Part shown: positions 5,112 through 7,367 of the stretch, piece after piece
Layout of the letters: each line of letters begins with the position of its first letter
Position numbering within the stretch: position 1 is the stretch's first letter
Source: Phycisphaera sp.
Lineage (GTDB): Bacteria; Planctomycetota; Phycisphaerae; Phycisphaerales; Phycisphaeraceae
Length of the DNA: 7,367 nt
NCBI GenBank assembly: GCA_029287335.1
Contig: JARFRI010000040.1
Coordinates: 1 to 7,367 of the forward strand
Reading direction: 5' to 3'
Translations under genes and position numbers: made by a program
Notes under the pieces: model-generated
Databases searched by the model: none
What the model saw: the letters and a program-made list of their open reading frames with translations, nothing else
What the model was told of the DNA's origin: nothing

Positions 5112-7367
5112 ATGACCGAGCAAACGCAATCAACATTAGCCCGACGGATCAACCGACCCCTTGCCTGGCTTGCCGCTACAGGATGTCTGGGGCTGGCCAC
5201 AGTCTTGGCTTGGCCCGCTCTTGACGCGACCCAATCGCCGGCGACCTCGGTGACCCCCGCCGCGAATAAGGCAGACGCCGACTCGCCGATCTCGTTTAAC
5301 CGTGACATCCGGCCGATCTTGTCGGACAAGTGCTTCGCCTGCCACGGCCCCGACGCCGCCGTCGCGGATGGTGCCGGCGGCTTCCGGCTCGACGTCCGTG
5401 AAGGGGCGGTCGTACCCGCCAAGGCCAGTGGCAAAGTCCCCATCATCCCCGGCGATGCGGCCAACTCGGAAGTCATCAAACGGGTGACCAGTGATAAACC
5501 GAATCTCGTCATGCCCCCGCCGGGAGCCCACAACAAAGTATCCGCCGCCGAGGCCGATCTGCTCAAGCGTTGGATCGATCAAGGCGCGGTCTACGAAGGC
5601 CACTGGGCATACCAAATGCCGACCAAGCCCGCGCTCCCTGAATTGAATGAGGCAAGCGAACAATGGGTCAAGAACAACATCGACCGCTTCATCGCGGCAC
5701 GACTTGAAAAGCTAAGCCTAACCCCATCGCAAGAGGCCGACCGCGCGACCCTGTTACGTCGCGTGTCGCTGGACCTCACGGGCCTGCCGCCGACGCCCCA
5801 AGAGATCGATGCGTTTATCGCCGACCCGTCGCCCGATGCTTACGAAAAGGTCGTCGATCGCTTACTGAACAGCCCACACTTCGGCGAACGTCTCGCACTC
5901 ATCTGGCTCGACGCGGCGCGCTACGGCGACACCAACGGCTTCCACCACGACAACATCCGCACCGCCTGGCCTTGGCGACAATGGGTTATCGAGGCCTTCA
6001 ATACCAACATGCCCTACGATCAGTTCGTCACCGAACAACTGGCCGGCGACCTGCTGCCCAACGCGACCGAGAAGCAGATCCTCGCCTCGGGCTTCTGCCG
6101 CATGCACAACATCAACGACGAAGGCGGCGCGCTCAACGACGAGTACCTCGTCGAAGCCGTCGCCGACCGCATCGAAACCATCGGCACGGTGCTGATGGCC
6201 CAGACCTACACCTGCGCCCGCTGCCACGACCACAAGTACGACCCCATCCCGCAGGAGGACTACTTCGCGACTTGGGCGTTCTTCAACTCCGTCGAGGGTG
6301 AACGTGGCGTCTATCCCAACAACCGCACCGCGGCCCGTGCCTACCCGCCGTTTATGATGTGGCAAACCGATGCCGATCGCCAGCGGCAAGCGGATTTAGA
6401 GGCAAAGCTCAAACCGATGCAGGCCGAGCACGACAAGTCATCCGACACATTCAAAGACATACACCTTTCACTAAATAAGCCAGGCAAGGTTACATGGGCA
6501 GATGCGAAGTTCACAAACGCAAGCGCAAAAGTAAAACGGACCAAACTTACACCGCAGGATGATGGCTCCGTGCTGGTATCCGGGGTGAACCCGGACCAGG
6601 AAAAGTTCACCTTCAAGTACCGTACCGATCAGCAAGGGATGCAGGTGGTACGCCTTGATGCGCTGCGGGATCCATCACTTCCAGAAGGTGGGCTGGGGCG
6701 TGCCAAGAACGGCAACGCCGTATTGACCTACATCGAGGCGAAGGCCGTATCGATTGCCAATCCTAAACAATCACAGGACCTCGCCTTCGTCTATGCCCAC
6801 GCCGACTACGAGCAGCCCGAGGGTGACTATAAAATACAAAACGCGCTGTGGCCGGACATGCTCGGCTGGGCGGTTGGCAGTCATCTTCAGGGCGGTGGCC
6901 GACAAGTGCTGATACTGACCGGCCAGCCTTTCGGTTATGAAGGTGGCACCGAGTTAGTCGTAACGCTTCACTTCAACTCTGAATACATCGAGCACACCCT
7001 AGGCAGGGTGCGGATTGATGCGGGTGTGCTCGCAAAAGGCACGCTACCCGACGATGCAGCAGAATATTTTGCTAGGGCCAATGCGATGAAAGCGGTCGCC
7101 GATCAGATCCAGTTGCTAAAGGACAATGCCGTGCCCGTCCTCATCATGAAAGAGGCCGCCAAGCCTGTGCCGTCGTACATCCTCGAACGCGGTGCCTACA
7201 ACAAGCCGATCACAGACAACCCGATTCCACGTAAGCCCCCGTCGATGGTGGACCTGCCGATGCCCGAGGGCGCACCGAACAACCGCCTGGGCTTTGCGCA
7301 GTGGCTCACGCAAGATGAGCACCCGCTGACGGCGCGTGTCCACGTCAACCGTCTTTGGCAGATGCTC
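5112..7367 (+). CDS. PSD1 / planctomycete cytochrome C domain protein with DUF1549 and DUF1553 (3' end outside window)
   Basis: The 752 visible codons contain no stop and run off the window. Residues 16-38 form a signal peptide or membrane anchor (RPLAWLAATGCLGLATVLAW), so the protein is exported. A planctomycete cytochrome C domain follows at about 60-162, with heme-type motif CFACH (C74, C77, H78) and the MPPPGAH block at 134-140. DUF1549 spans about 186-395 and holds a second CxxCH (C368, C371, H372; CARCHDHKYDPI). A charged linker (422-450) leads to a galactose-binding-like module at about 455-640 (RDPSLPEGGLGRAKNGN at 519-535, HTLGRVRID near 628-636). DUF1553 begins near 690 (ILERGAYNKP, then FAQWLTQDEHPLTARVHVNRLWQ to the end). 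Such proteins are usually encoded beside DUF1501 genes and sulfatases and are linked to polysaccharide use; the exact reaction is unknown. ATG at 5112 follows an in-frame TAA (5106) and GTG (5109); either could start, with no Shine-Dalgarno to decide. Confidence 0.92.
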   Translation, partial: MTEQTQSTLARRINRPLAWLAATGCLGLATVLAWPALDATQSPATSVTPAANKADADSPISFNRDIRPILSDKCFACHGPDAAVADGAGGFRLDVREGAVVPAKASGKVPIIPGDAANSEVIKRVTSDKPNLVMPPPGAHNKVSAAEADLLKRWIDQGAVYEGHWAYQMPTKPALPELNEASEQWVKNNIDRFIAARLEKLSLTPSQEADRATLLRRVSLDLTGLPPTPQEIDAFIADPSPDAYEKVVDRLLNSPHFGERLALIWLDAARYGDTNGFHHDNIRTAWPWRQWVIEAFNTNMPYDQFVTEQLAGDLLPNATEKQILASGFCRMHNINDEGGALNDEYLVEAVADRIETIGTVLMAQTYTCARCHDHKYDPIPQEDYFATWAFFNSVEGERGVYPNNRTAARAYPPFMMWQTDADRQRQADLEAKLKPMQAEHDKSSDTFKDIHLSLNKPGKVTWADAKFTNASAKVKRTKLTPQDDGSVLVSGVNPDQEKFTFKYRTDQQGMQVVRLDALRDPSLPEGGLGRAKNGNAVLTYIEAKAVSIANPKQSQDLAFVYAHADYEQPEGDYKIQNALWPDMLGWAVGSHLQGGGRQVLILTGQPFGYEGGTELVVTLHFNSEYIEHTLGRVRIDAGVLAKGTLPDDAAEYFARANAMKAVADQIQLLKDNAVPVLIMKEAAKPVPSYILERGAYNKPITDNPIPRKPPSMVDLPMPEGAPNNRLGFAQWLTQDEHPLTARVHVNRLWQML

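Noticed and set aside
5136..5663. Open frames on the minus strand opposite the PSD1 gene (also 5862-6389).
   Set aside because: The plus-strand frame carries unmistakable PSD1 and DUF1549 motifs throughout, so the minus-strand frames are shadows.

Overview
The window looks like a piece of a planctomycete chromosome, probably from the Phycisphaerae side of the phylum. The phylum call rests on a PSD1-type protein (planctomycete cytochrome C domain + DUF1549 + DUF1553) and a sulfatase C-terminus in the same 7.4 kb; both families are massively expanded in Planctomycetota. The class is a guess. The DNA is GC-rich and Shine-Dalgarno sequences are weak or absent, which also fits.

Layout: (1) 1-228 (+), the last 75 codons of a sulfatase that began upstream. 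(2) 276-3888 (-), a probable two-gene operon transcribed right to left: a small protein with two membrane segments (3298-3888), then after 22 bp a 999-residue FAD/iron-sulfur dehydrogenase of the GlcD-GlpC fusion (YdiJ-like) type. It converges on the sulfatase. (3) 3889-3976, a short divergent promoter region. (4) 3977-4810 (+), a soluble calcineurin-like metallophosphoesterase of the YkuE/YaeI type. (5) 4811-5111, about 300 bp of AT-richer non-coding DNA with an operator-like dyad and a weak promoter candidate. (6) 5112-7367 (+), the first 752 codons of an exported PSD1 protein that runs off the window end inside DUF1553.

Functionally, the sulfatase and PSD1 gene fit degradation of sulfated polysaccharide, a hallmark of marine planctomycetes. 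The dehydrogenase would oxidise a D-2-hydroxyacid and pass electrons through its Fe-S clusters to a carrier. The phosphoesterase looks like an independent housekeeping gene.

The most unusual signal is a pair of REPIN-like elements (two inverted copies of an imperfect-palindrome unit), of two different sequence families, both touching the dehydrogenase gene. One (1026-1125) lies entirely inside the coding sequence and is translated as a ~34-residue linker between the iron-sulfur and CCG domains. The other (234-308) sits at the convergent junction and encodes the last ten residues of the enzyme. I saw no CRISPR array, tRNA, rRNA or transposase gene. I did not find a new defence or metabolic system; the genes themselves are recognisable planctomycete families.
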